Below, piece by piece: positions 26,524-34,755 of a stretch of 64,000 nt of DNA; the first letter of the stretch is position 1; the number at the start of each line of letters is the position of its first letter. The translations under genes were made by a program, and so were the position numbers. Location: NCBI GenBank assembly GCA_041725935.1, contig JBGRQD010000001.1, positions 186,001-250,000 on the forward strand, given 5' to 3'. This DNA comes from Marivita sp041725935. Its GTDB lineage: Bacteria; Pseudomonadota; Alphaproteobacteria; Rhodobacterales; Rhodobacteraceae. Under the pieces are notes generated by a model. The model saw nothing but the letters and a program-made list of their open reading frames with translations. It was not told where the DNA came from and did not search any database.

Positions 26524-26697
26524 TCAGCGCAATTTTCCAGATTGGGTTAGTTCCAACCACTCTAATAACGCTCGCCTTATCATCTCGGGCCGGGTAGGTA
26601 GATCCGTTTGCGAACGCCGTCGATCATCAATTGCATCAATAAGGTCACGGGGCAGCCGAAGGGTCAGCGCCTCAGTATCCTTTTTCGGTGGTGCCAT
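26524..26697 (-). CDS. CopG-like ribbon-helix-helix protein
   Basis: A 57-aa protein: ALTLRLPRDLIDAIDDRRRS then RPEMIRRALLEWL is an RHH fold. AAGGA lies 7 nt before the ATG at 26697, favouring this start over an ATG five codons upstream. It is divergent from a hypothetical gene, and the gap holds tandem and inverted repeats it might bind. It could be an antitoxin-like or copy-control repressor, but no toxin partner is adjacent. Confidence 0.75.
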   Translation of the reverse strand: MAPPKKDTEALTLRLPRDLIDAIDDRRRSQTDLPTRPEMIRRALLEWLELTQSGKLR

Positions 26698-26714
26698 AAA
26701 ACATTCCTTCATTT

Positions 26715-26744
26715 TGATGTTGACATCATAATGGCATAATGGCA
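26715..26744. promoter_or_regulatory. Operator-like repeats between RHH gene and its divergent neighbour
   Basis: A 14-bp dyad TGATGTTGACATCA (26715-26728) is followed directly by two tandem copies of TAATGGCA (26729-26744). RHH repressors bind such short tandem or inverted sites. TTGACA at 26720-26725 could be a rightward -35 box. Confidence 0.5.
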
Positions 26745-26819
26745 CATTGTTCGGGCAGAGGCAAGGGCTCCACACCCTCACCCCTGTCCTGATCATCATC
26801 AATCCTTCGGAGATCAACG

Positions 26820-27344
26820 ATGACTACCCATTTTTCTACCACGGTCTTCACAGCGAATGAAGCCCCGCTCGAGACCCCAAAGGCACGCGCTTTCCCCAAA
26901 CTCTTGGGTGCTCTGTCCGCGCTTATCGAAGCGGAGCGCGATCTTGAGGACACTAGTTACAGTCAGGATCCCGCTTATGCAGCGTGGATGCGTGAGGCTG
27001 AAGTGGCACATGAGCACCTCACTGAAACGTTGCGCCATTTTAACGGCCTCCCGAATATCAATTTGGCAGACCGGCCTCTGGAACGTATGGCTCTGCTTAT
27101 CGACGCCATGTTGGGACACGAAGAGCCCGGCGGGGCTCGGAAGCTGCAACTTCGGATGCACCTTACCTTCTTCCGAGATTTTCAGGTTTCGGGTATTAGT
27201 GCCACGGCGATGCAGCGAAACGCTATTCTGATCCAAGCTTGCCATCTTGTCACGGCCCTCGGCGCACTGCCGCTGTTCGACGGCATTGCCGAAACGACAT
27301 TCAGTCATGACGAATGTTCGGCATGGGAAAACTTCTCGTTATAG
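26820..27344 (+). CDS. Hypothetical protein
   Basis: A 174-aa mainly helical soluble protein, with EAERDLEDT, EAEVAHEHLTETLRHFNGL and QRNAILIQACHLV. No family recognised. GAGATC precedes the ATG. Divergent from the RHH gene and perhaps controlled by it. Confidence 0.6.
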   Translation: MTTHFSTTVFTANEAPLETPKARAFPKLLGALSALIEAERDLEDTSYSQDPAYAAWMREAEVAHEHLTETLRHFNGLPNINLADRPLERMALLIDAMLGHEEPGGARKLQLRMHLTFFRDFQVSGISATAMQRNAILIQACHLVTALGALPLFDGIAETTFSHDECSAWENFSL

Positions 27345-27481
27345 CTCGGAACCGAGTAGATCCTGTCGGCCGCGCTTACGTCCGCGTCTAAGTTATCCGA
27401 CCTTTCCGAAACATCCCTGACCACGTGAACGCTTGAGCGTTCGGCGCCCAGTAGACTCTTGCATTTTCTGGAGGACTTTCC

Positions 27482-28429
27482 ATGAAAACGACTGCAATTC
27501 CCACCACATTGACTATCAATGACGTCGAACTACCGATCTTTTTCGGCGCCATCAAACCGGACTGGATCGCGACCGCGGAAAGAAAAGGTTTTTCTTTTCT
27601 TAGCCGCGTCGCGGACAGGTATCACTTTGCCCTCCGTTGTAAAGCCTGTGGTGCGATAACAAAAACCAACCGCTTTACGTTGATGACCAGCCAGCCTTCG
27701 TGCCATGCCTGCACTGAACAGGCTTGGACGGAGGACGCAAAGGCCGCGGGCATTAAATTTCTGCGTCGTGATACAACCAATCGTCACTACGGGATCTTTT
27801 TGTCTCCGTGCGGGCATCAAATTCGCCGCCAATTCGCTTTGCTCAAGCGGGCGGCAACAGGGGAAACAGGCGTTCGCTGTGAGATTTGCCAGGCAAACAC
27901 GGAGACCGAGGAAGCCCAGAGACGGGGTTGGGAAAAACTCGGTTCCGATCCGGATGGCAATCCAAATTACCGGAGCTACCGCCATACTGCCTGTGGTCAT
28001 GAGCAGCGCGTAGCGCGGGTCAATATGCAAAGCGGTCGATTTGTCTGCGGCGGATGTGCGAAAGAATGGCCCGCGGCTTCGAGTTATCTTTACGCGATGG
28101 AATTCACGTTGGCGAATGGCCGCGAACTGATCAAGCTCGGCTTTTCGCGTGACCCGGAAAGCCGGCTGCGCCACCAACTCCGGCGCATCCCGGAGATGCC
28201 TTGTTCCGTTTTGCGTTTGGTCGCGGTTCCGACTGGACGCGAGGCCATTCTCCTTGAAAAAAGACTCCACGCGAAACTGCGTCGGAAGCACGGACATTAC
28301 GTGATAGATCCTGCGATTTACCGCGAGCAGATCAGGGTCAAGTCCGAAGTCTATGACGCCAGGCTGACCACAACGATTCTCGATCTTCTCGATCGGGTTG
28401 CGTCCGACCTTAGTCGCGAGGCTGCCTAA
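27482..28429 (+). CDS. Zinc-ribbon protein with C-terminal GIY-YIG nuclease domain
   Basis: A 315-aa protein. The first 200 residues contain three Cys-pair units (RCKACGA...CHAC; CGH...CEIC; CGH...CGGC), a zinc-ribbon repeat array. From about residue 200, YLYAMEFTLANGRELIKLGFSRDPESRLRHQL is the start of a T5orf172/Mug113-type GIY-YIG domain, with Arg and Glu positions conserved (EAILLEKRLHAKL). Such domains cut DNA or pair with DNA-binding modules in phages and islands. GGAGGA precedes the ATG. Possible roles are homing, anti-phage or repair; none proven. Confidence 0.75.
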   Translation: MKTTAIPTTLTINDVELPIFFGAIKPDWIATAERKGFSFLSRVADRYHFALRCKACGAITKTNRFTLMTSQPSCHACTEQAWTEDAKAAGIKFLRRDTTNRHYGIFLSPCGHQIRRQFALLKRAATGETGVRCEICQANTETEEAQRRGWEKLGSDPDGNPNYRSYRHTACGHEQRVARVNMQSGRFVCGGCAKEWPAASSYLYAMEFTLANGRELIKLGFSRDPESRLRHQLRRIPEMPCSVLRLVAVPTGREAILLEKRLHAKLRRKHGHYVIDPAIYREQIRVKSEVYDARLTTTILDLLDRVASDLSREAA

Positions 28430-28507
28430 CGCTCCCGCGTCTTCAGTCCGTCTCATTCCAAAGATCCGGAACGAACATCCACATCCTTTGCTAAAGAGGG
28501 CTTTGCC

Positions 28508-30610
28508 ATGCCTAAATCGTCGAACAAAACTCCTGTTTGGTCGGGTTATGCCGATATCATGATCGCGCGTCTTTGCCGTCACCACGGCGTGCCCACGACC
28601 CGGTTTGCCGGGACGGCTGAGGCCGAGGACGAGGACGAACCGTCCGAACTCGACGAACTTTTCGCTCGGTTCGAGCCGAGCCAAGAGGGCGAAAGCTTCG
28701 ATGCCTTTGCCAAAAAGCCTTCGCGGCACGTTCCTGCGCGGCAGCTCCTGACCGCTTTAAGGCTTGCCATTACGTTTGGGTCAATGGAAATCGAACAGCA
28801 AAGCTTGCAGTGCGGCGCTTTGACTGTCGTCCGGGATGTGCCGGTCGAAGAGCTTGCGACGCTGAAAGAAACCGTGAAAGCCTGTTCTCCGAGATCGGAA
28901 TGGCAGATTATTGCGCCTGAGACCGTTGATGGCGGGTTGGTCAAAAGCGCACAGGACCGCTTCGATCGGGCGATTTCAGACAGCTTGGACAGGATCGATC
29001 CCGTTTTGATCCTTCAAACAGATGGCATCAGACTCCCCAGAAGCCTCGGATGCCTCACGCCTCCGACTCTGCGGTTCGCTGAGTTCGGCAAGGACATCTT
29101 GGCCGCCTTCCTTCAGGCTGGTCATCTTTCAGATCAAATTAGTGATCGGAAAGTTCTTCTTGCATCCTTGCCCGAGAATGCAGTCTTGGCGAAACTTAGC
29201 ACCACTGAAGTCTGCGCTGCGCTGCGCGCGCCTACCCTGGATGCGGCGCTGTTCAATTTAAGAACCCTGACCAATGGGGAACAGTATACCACCGGTCCGC
29301 GACTTGACGACATGACGGGCGACAGCCCGTCCCTCGAAGCCGCTCGGCGCATTGTTAACGATCTTCTGGCATGGAAGGCCGGCCGAGCGGGCTGGCACGA
29401 GATCAATCGCTCCCTCCTTCTCTACGGCCCCCCCGGAACGGGGAAAACCTGGCTAGCGCGAGCGATGGGCAATTCAGCCGGTGTCGCCACCATTTCCAGC
29501 AGTTTTGCGGAATGGCAAGCAGCTGGACATTTAGGTGACATGCTTCGTGAGATGCGGGCCAGTTTTTCCGAGGCCCGGAGACGCGCACCGTGCCTGCTTA
29601 TCATCGACGAGATCGACGCCGTTGGATCGCGCAATGACCAAGATCGTCACGCCACGCAATATAGGATGCAGGTTATAAATGGATTCCTGGGTGAACTCGA
29701 TGCAATCTCGCGCGAAGAGGGTGTGATGGTTGTCGGCACATGTAACCATCCTGAAAGGATGGACCCCGCAGTCATGCGCGCCGGCAGGATGGACATAAAG
29801 ATCAAGGTTCCTCTCCCAAACGCAGGAGCAATCCTCGCCATCCTGCGCCATCATCTGCGGGAGGATATTGCCGATCATGAGCTGCGCGCTCTCGCCCCGC
29901 GCGCGGTCGGGCGCAGCGCGGCCGAACTCGACGCCGCAATTCGCGCTGCGCGCTCAAATGCGCGACACAGTCGCAAGATGCTCGACTTGGCGATGCTTCT
30001 CGAAACCCTGAACATTGGGCCCGATCACGATATTTCCGAGATCCTTTGGCGCGTCGCTGTTCATGAATCTGGTCACGCAATCGTGGGCGCCGCCCTTCGC
30101 CTCGGCAACATCGATAACATCCAGATCTCGGGCAATGGCGGGTCGATCATGCGCGAGGGAATGGCCCATCAGGGGCTACTTGCTGATTTCGAGGCGGAAA
30201 TCACCTATGCAATGGCGGGCCGCGCCGCTGAGCACCTCGTTCTCGGCCTAGTCTCTGCTGGGGCCGGTGGTCCACCCGAGTCTGATTTGGCGAAAGCCAC
30301 GCGCAAAGCCATCGACATCGAGACGACCTTTGGCCTTGGTTTCAACGGCCCCGTTTGGCGCGAGTCTACCGATCTGGAACACCTTAAGACCCCGGCCATC
30401 ATGGATCGTGTCCGGCATCGGCTGGAGAAGTCTGAGAAGCGCGCGGTGTCCATTCTGAAAGCCAATCGGGTTGTCCTTGAGGCGTTGGCGCGCGAACTCG
30501 TCTCAAAAAGGTCTATGCGGCCTAACGAGATCGCTCCGTTTCTCTCGCAGGTCAAAGCTCGGGAGACAGGCAACAACTCCTCCATGGAGCACGATGAGTT
30601 GGCGACGTGA
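28508..30610 (+). CDS. FtsH-like AAA+ zinc metalloprotease without visible membrane anchor
   Basis: A 700-aa protein. Acidic N-terminal region (EAEDEDEPSELDEL, about residues 38-52), then the AAA module: Walker A GPPGTGKTW about 307, Walker B LLIIDEIDAVGS about 363, and arginine-finger region RAGRMD. The C-terminal M41 domain has HESGH about 518 and a third ligand Asp in ESDLAKAT about 591, the FtsH spacing. Unlike FtsH it shows no N-terminal transmembrane helices. It probably degrades soluble substrates using ATP. It lies 78 bp after the GIY-YIG gene in the same direction. Confidence 0.85.
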   Translation: MPKSSNKTPVWSGYADIMIARLCRHHGVPTTRFAGTAEAEDEDEPSELDELFARFEPSQEGESFDAFAKKPSRHVPARQLLTALRLAITFGSMEIEQQSLQCGALTVVRDVPVEELATLKETVKACSPRSEWQIIAPETVDGGLVKSAQDRFDRAISDSLDRIDPVLILQTDGIRLPRSLGCLTPPTLRFAEFGKDILAAFLQAGHLSDQISDRKVLLASLPENAVLAKLSTTEVCAALRAPTLDAALFNLRTLTNGEQYTTGPRLDDMTGDSPSLEAARRIVNDLLAWKAGRAGWHEINRSLLLYGPPGTGKTWLARAMGNSAGVATISSSFAEWQAAGHLGDMLREMRASFSEARRRAPCLLIIDEIDAVGSRNDQDRHATQYRMQVINGFLGELDAISREEGVMVVGTCNHPERMDPAVMRAGRMDIKIKVPLPNAGAILAILRHHLREDIADHELRALAPRAVGRSAAELDAAIRAARSNARHSRKMLDLAMLLETLNIGPDHDISEILWRVAVHESGHAIVGAALRLGNIDNIQISGNGGSIMREGMAHQGLLADFEAEITYAMAGRAAEHLVLGLVSAGAGGPPESDLAKATRKAIDIETTFGLGFNGPVWRESTDLEHLKTPAIMDRVRHRLEKSEKRAVSILKANRVVLEALARELVSKRSMRPNEIAPFLSQVKARETGNNSSMEHDELAT

Positions 30611-31027
30611 TCAAGGCTGATACCGAATGGAACCGCGATGCCTTTATGGCGTGAAATTGTGCCAGGCTGAAAATGCGCAGGGGCTTATGCCTGGTAATGC
30701 CAGGCTTCAGACAGGATGGCTACTTGTATGTCTTCCTTGGTTGCTTCCTGAACCGGCGTCAAAAAACGATAAGAGAACTGAATCCTGAAAGGAGCCTTCA
30801 CCTCCCACAAACCTGTAACTGACAAGACGTTGGCGAACGCCAACGAACCTGGCGCAACTTCGCGCCGCCCCGCCGCGGGTATGATTGCCCGCGCAAATAA
30901 CGATCATCGAAATCGAAGACTGCACAACTGCTTCTCGCGCAACCGGCGCAGCTTTCGAGATCAATTGGTAAACCGATTTAGGTGAGCGATCAGTCGTTTG
31001 ACCTGCGCCCATCAAGGAGATCTGGTA
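30611..31027. other. Gap with a short hairpin, no gene seen
   Basis: 417 bp. GCCTGG (30689-30694) and CCAGGC (30700-30705) form a perfect stem with a 5-base loop, and the motif TGCCAGGCT occurs twice (about 30659 and 30698). Possibly the end of the AAA-protease transcript. The end of the gap has the AAGGAGAT ribosome site of the next gene. Confidence 0.45.
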
Positions 31028-31594
31028 GTGGCAAACTGGTATACGGCCGACACCCATTTCGGACATGAGAACATCATCCGGTTTTGCGGACGGCCGTTTC
31101 GTCACGCTGGTCACATGGACAAGGTCTTGATCGAAAACATGTGGAAAGTTGTCCAGCCGGGCGACGACCTTTGGATTATTGGTGACTTCGCCTTCGAACC
31201 GAGAGCGAAAGACCCTGACTATCTCGAAATTCTTTTTGGCCAACTTCCGGGTGCTCGCAAGCACCTTGTCGTTGGGAACCATGACCACACACCGACGCTG
31301 TCGCTCGCATGGGACAGCGTCTCGAATCTTGCCGAGGTTCAAGACGGAACCGAAGGAATGCGCCACACGCTCTGCCATTATCCGATGATCACATGGAATG
31401 GCGCCCGCAAGGGAGCACTGCAACTTTTCGGGCATGTTCACAACAACTGGAGGGGATCACGCAATGCGGTGAACGTCGGCGTGGACCTGTGGGATTTCAT
31501 GCCCGTGTCCTATGATCAAGCGGCGCAACGAGCCAAGCAACTGCCAGTAAACCAACACTGGGACGACGTAGAGGGTGGTCGCTCGCAGGCCTGA
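31028..31594 (+). CDS. Calcineurin-like metallophosphoesterase
   Basis: 188 aa. The metal-binding motifs are in order: YTADTHFGHENII (D-x-H), GDDLWIIGDFAF (GDF), VVGNHDHT (GNHD), CHYPM and FGHVHNN (GHxH). The start is a GTG at 31028 with AAGGAGA seven nt upstream. This is the compact family seen in phages and islands that hydrolyses phosphodiesters or nucleotides. It is the last gene before attR. Confidence 0.88.
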   Translation: MANWYTADTHFGHENIIRFCGRPFRHAGHMDKVLIENMWKVVQPGDDLWIIGDFAFEPRAKDPDYLEILFGQLPGARKHLVVGNHDHTPTLSLAWDSVSNLAEVQDGTEGMRHTLCHYPMITWNGARKGALQLFGHVHNNWRGSRNAVNVGVDLWDFMPVSYDQAAQRAKQLPVNQHWDDVEGGRSQA

Positions 31595-31723
31595 TCATCG
31601 CACACTATTTCATGGTCATTTCTCGACAAAGCAAGTTGACCGAACGCCCCTCCCGACCAAGAACCTGACCTTGCGGTTCTTACAAAAATGAACATCATGA
31701 CCCGCGCAGTCAGATTCCATCTT

Positions 31724-31768
31724 GTCATACGGAACGTCATACAAACTGTCACACAAATTGTCGCATCG
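31724..31768 (+). repeat. Right-end repeats, 12-bp period (integrase arm-type candidates)
   Basis: Four 9-bp units start at 31724 (GTCATACGG), 31736 (GTCATACAA), 31748 (GTCACACAA) and 31760 (GTCGCATCG), each exactly 12 bp from the next. The same motif and period occur at 3055-3087 beside attL, in the same orientation. Confidence 0.7.
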
Positions 31769-31837
31769 GCGGCAGGCCCAGGAGATTAATGCGTTAAATA
31801 TCAATGCCTTAAGAAGCTTAGCTTGGATTTACTCCGT

Positions 31838-31856
31838 TCCCTACCGCCGGAGCCAA
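31838..31856. repeat. attR: copy of the tRNA-Asn 3' end
   Basis: Exact 19-bp repeat of 2973-2991. The preceding 5' part of the tRNA is absent, as expected for the distal copy of a tRNA-targeted integration. Confidence 0.9.
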
Positions 31857-32054
31857 TTTAGCTACAAGCCCCTGAAATTATTGCGTAATCTGCGATCAGA
31901 GTCGCAGACTGCCCGACATGGCGCGATTCCTGTAACCGCGCTTGGCACAAACGCTGGCAGAGGAGCCGAAGACATGGGTTCACGGGTCTCGGCACAATCC
32001 CATCTCGAATACCGGCCCTCGGGCTTCCATTAGCGCCGGCGCTGGCCTTGCCGC

Positions 32055-32402
32055 GTGCTGAGGGTGTGCACCCCATCGAAAAAGATCCCACTCCCGTTTT
32101 CTCTTCGATCCCACGTCCTCCCCGACGCGAAGGTCCTCGTGGAGCTCTGCCGCTTCCTCATCGAGGCAGCCGATGCGGCGCGCGAAGTCGCTCCGATGCG
32201 GACCCCGGAGGTTGCGGCCTACGATCTCGCATGCGCCAATGCGGCAGTGGAGACGTTGCGGCACACCATCGCAACCCGGGACCGGGAGGCTGCCCGTGAT
32301 CCCTTGCGGCAAGTCGCTGAAAGACCCGGCATCGCTCTAGACGAGTCCGACCCGGATTGGCAACGGCTCGCCGTTTGTCGAGTTCTGCAACTACAGCGAT
32401 GA
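32055..32402 (+). pseudogene. Remnant of a second tyrosine integrase
   Basis: The open frame (115 codons) contains EVAAYDLACANAAVETLRHTIATRDREAARDP and later IALDESDPDWQRLA. These are typical of the N-terminal half of large alphaproteobacterial phage integrases. It stops well before any catalytic domain, and the first about 20 codons are unlike the family. It is likely left by an earlier element at the same tRNA-Asn site. The exact break points are uncertain. Confidence 0.6.
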
Positions 32403-33842
32403 CGGCGAGACAACGAGACCGTTTTCTGAACCTGCCGTCTGGCTGTCCGATACGCCCCAGGCCGGGATATCGAGTGGCAGCACCCAGTCGTCATACGCGA
32501 GGTAGGCCAACGGCACAGCCGTCAGGTCCACCTCCGGATCGACAAAGGCCTGCGCGGGTCGCCCGTTCAGGGATTTCCGGATATCCGCACGCACCGCGAC
32601 GTCGCTGTAGCCCGCGTCCTGCCAGACCGTTTCGAGGTATCCGGCGAACTGGTGGATCATGTCGGACCGGACCAGCATTTTCCCGGCCTGACGGCGCGTG
32701 AGATAGTCGGTCGGGTCGACTCTCCATTCCTGACCGTCTGCCGTCACGATGAAGACTCCCTCTGCCTGTCGGTCGTAGATGCGCATCCGCCACGAAAAGC
32801 GGTGGCCATCGCCACTCCAACGCACCTCGGTCGGGAAATAGCCAGCGCGCACCGGAAGGGCGATTTGTACGGCGATCCAGCCGACGATCGCCAGGAGTGC
32901 AACAGCAGGCACGGCACGCGACGCGGGGCGCGCTGGCGGAGTGTAGGGAGGCAGATCCTCGAACCTCCCCAGAAGCCATCGGGCGACACGGTGTGGCCAG
33001 TCGGGTGCGAAAAAGATCGTGGTCGCCGCGATGGTCAGCCACGGAAAGATGCCGATGTTGAAGAACATGGCGTTCGCGCTGTGGAAGACGCAATAGACAA
33101 CAAAGGTCGCCAGCCGGGTCTTTTTCCACAGCAGTAAAGGTGCGCCGAGAACATGCAGAGCGACCGTGCCCCAGGTCCCTGCGAGGATGAACCAGTCGTA
33201 CTGGAACAGGAAACCGAACAGGAAACCGAACGGGAAATCACCGGATTGGGCGCGCAGCCAAAGGCCCAGCGGTTCACCCGCCAACCAATCGGGTGTCAGC
33301 TTCACGAGGCCCGCAAAGATCAGCATGATCTCCATCTGCGCGCGCAGGATGAAGACCGAAGCATAGGGAACATGTCCGCTCCGAACGGACGGGCGAAAGC
33401 GCGCGTCGAGCGACAGCATCCGGTGCGCCGGGAGAAAGCACATCAGGATCAGGAACAGGATGACGAGGTAGAAATGGTTGAGGTACTCGGCCTTGTCGAG
33501 CAGGAAGAAATAGCTGAACGTCACGGTGAGCAGGACGATCGACACGCGGTAGAACAGGCCAAGCATGACAAAAAGCGCCGAAAGACCCATAAAGAGCCAG
33601 GCTATCTGAATCCAAGGCTCCGGCAGGGGCGTGACCCAGCCGAAACCCGGATAGGTGAAATGAAACTCGGGCGCGACCCAATAGCGCCAGACCCTGTCGT
33701 ATTTGATGAACCGCCAGCAGTCCCAAACCAAAAGCGCCCCGAGCGCGATCCGGAACACCGCAAGCGACAGTCCGGAAACCGGGGTCGACAGCGAGGCAGC
33801 TGCGCGGTCCCGCAGGGAGGCTGCATGGATCATCGACGTCAT
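32391..33842 (-). CDS. HTTM-domain membrane protein (VKGC-like)
   Basis: A 483-aa protein with about eight or more membrane helices in the first 330 residues, followed by a periplasmic-type C-terminal domain. Features of the HTTM family, related to vitamin K-dependent gamma-carboxylase, are the early FRIALGALLVWDCWRF helix, YLNHFYLVILF and FHSANAMFFNIGIFPW. AGGAG precedes the ATG at 33842; an upstream in-frame extension crosses the promoter. It is divergent from a DCC-family gene, a recurring partner of HTTM proteins. The ECF-type promoter ends 31 bp upstream. Enzyme activity is unproven. Confidence 0.82.
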   Translation of the reverse strand: MTSMIHAASLRDRAAASLSTPVSGLSLAVFRIALGALLVWDCWRFIKYDRVWRYWVAPEFHFTYPGFGWVTPLPEPWIQIAWLFMGLSALFVMLGLFYRVSIVLLTVTFSYFFLLDKAEYLNHFYLVILFLILMCFLPAHRMLSLDARFRPSVRSGHVPYASVFILRAQMEIMLIFAGLVKLTPDWLAGEPLGLWLRAQSGDFPFGFLFGFLFQYDWFILAGTWGTVALHVLGAPLLLWKKTRLATFVVYCVFHSANAMFFNIGIFPWLTIAATTIFFAPDWPHRVARWLLGRFEDLPPYTPPARPASRAVPAVALLAIVGWIAVQIALPVRAGYFPTEVRWSGDGHRFSWRMRIYDRQAEGVFIVTADGQEWRVDPTDYLTRRQAGKMLVRSDMIHQFAGYLETVWQDAGYSDVAVRADIRKSLNGRPAQAFVDPEVDLTAVPLAYLAYDDWVLPLDIPAWGVSDSQTAGSENGLVVSPSSL

Positions 33843-33869
33843 GGGTCCACTCCTTTTGTTGTCCTTGAG

Positions 33870-33899
33870 GGAATTACGTCTGATGCGAGACGTTATTCC
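33870..33899. promoter_or_regulatory. Overlapping divergent ECF-type promoters (HTTM left, DCC right)
   Basis: Leftward: GGAATA (33899-33894), N15, CGTAAT (33878-33873). Rightward: GGAATT (33870-33875), N15, CGTTAT (33891-33896). The two fit into a near-perfect inverted repeat, so the -35 of one overlaps the -10 of the other. The pattern matches five other sites in 34330-41597. Confidence 0.75.
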
Positions 33900-33931
33900 A
33901 TCAGATGCGCAATCCTGAGGGAGAACCTGCA

Positions 33932-34336
33932 ATGACACATGGAGTCACGATCCTTTATGATGGGCAATGCCCGTTCTGCACATCCTATGTGTCCATGATG
34001 CGCCTGCGCGAAACCGTTGGCCCTGTCGAGCTGGTCGATGCGCGGTCGAAGGACCCGCGGGTCGCGAACGCTGTTTCGGCAGGGCTGGATCTGGACGAGG
34101 GCATGGTTGTTATCTGGGACGGTCGACAATTCCATGGGACGGACTCGGTTCATCTGCTTGCCACGCTTTCGGCACCAGGGGGACTTTTGAACAATCTGCA
34201 ACGCCGGCTCTTTGCAAGCCCTCGCCGTGCGTCCGTGATTTATCCTGCCCTGGCGCGCGGTCGCCGTCTTTTTCTACGGGTCGCAGGCCGCAAACCCATC
34301 GCCACCGCACGGAAATTTCCACTGTCCGAGGAATAA
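33932..34336 (+). CDS. DCC-family thiol-disulfide oxidoreductase (DUF393)
   Basis: A 134-aa protein starting THGVTILYDGQCPFCTSYV: the YDGxCPxC motif near residue 10 defines the family, a thioredoxin-like fold with a CxxC. Later segments (FHGTDSVHLLATL, SPRRASVIYPALARGRR) also match. Divergent from the HTTM gene under a shared bidirectional promoter. Presumably redox-active, supporting the HTTM enzyme or exported cysteine proteins. Confidence 0.85.
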   Translation: MTHGVTILYDGQCPFCTSYVSMMRLRETVGPVELVDARSKDPRVANAVSAGLDLDEGMVVIWDGRQFHGTDSVHLLATLSAPGGLLNNLQRRLFASPRRASVIYPALARGRRLFLRVAGRKPIATARKFPLSEE

Positions 34337-34357
34337 TCCTCGCGGTCCATCCGTAGT
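34330..34357 (+). promoter_or_regulatory. ECF-type promoter of the Asp-rich gene pair
   Basis: GGAATA (34330-34335), N16, CGTAGT (34352-34357), 47 bp before the start codon of the first Asp-rich gene and overlapping the DCC stop codon region. The spacer is one base longer than at the other sites. Confidence 0.65.
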
Positions 34358-34403
34358 CCTTTTCCAAGCCTCTTGACGGGGCTGCGCATGAAAGGAGCGA
34401 TCG

Positions 34404-34703
34404 ATGAAACACTTCAAGACCATTCTGGCAGCCGTTTTGGCGACCGCAACGATCAGTGCGGTGCCTGCCCCAGCGAAAGCCAACGATGCCGATATGATCC
34501 TGCGACTCCTGAACGGCTTTTTTGCGCAGGGCTACTCAGACCCGCGTGTGGAATACCGCGGACAACGCTGGAACAACGATGACGATGACGGGTTCCGGCG
34601 CGGCAGGCACGACGACGATGACGATGGCTACCGCGGACGTGGCAGGAACGATGACGATGACGACGATGGTCGCGGGCGCCGCTACCACGACGACGATGAC
34701 TGA
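34404..34703 (+). CDS. Small exported Asp-rich repeat protein
   Basis: A 99-aa protein with a signal peptide ending near AKAND. The C-terminal half consists of runs of four to six Asp separated by Gly/Arg/Tyr blocks (DDDDGFRRGRHDDDDDGYRGRGRN). The alternation of acidic runs and Arg/Gly spacers is regular. AAGGAGCG precedes the ATG. Probably periplasmic or secreted, with cation (Ca) binding or a scaffold role plausible. It forms a pair with the next gene, which has the same kind of tail. No named family recognised. Confidence 0.75.
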   Translation: MKHFKTILAAVLATATISAVPAPAKANDADMILRLLNGFFAQGYSDPRVEYRGQRWNNDDDDGFRRGRHDDDDDGYRGRGRNDDDDDDGRGRRYHDDDD

Positions 34704-34755
34704 GTCCGTGCGCCTCTGAATCCAAATCCCTCACAAATCCTTGAAGGACAAACAC

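Larger units (their letters stand above)
2973..31856. mobile_element. Integrated mobilizable genomic island at tRNA-Asn (about 28.9 kb)
   Basis: The element is bounded by the 19-bp direct repeats attL and attR. It has a tyrosine integrase immediately inside attL and a relaxase module (11663-13419) but no type IV secretion genes. It therefore looks like an integrative mobilizable element rather than a self-transmissible one or a prophage. Cargo is a type III restriction-modification system with an unknown two-gene module, two metal-handling regulons, and a block of hypothetical, GIY-YIG and AAA-protease genes. Matching 12-bp-period repeats occur near both ends. Confidence 0.88.
31595..32054. 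other. Island right end, no gene
   Basis: 460 bp carrying the right-end 12-bp repeats and attR. No supported coding frame. Sequence to the left of attR is clearly more A+T rich than that to the right. Confidence 0.6.

Noticed and set aside
2973..31856. Prophage
   Set aside because: No capsid, tail, terminase or lysis genes; a relaxase module is present instead.
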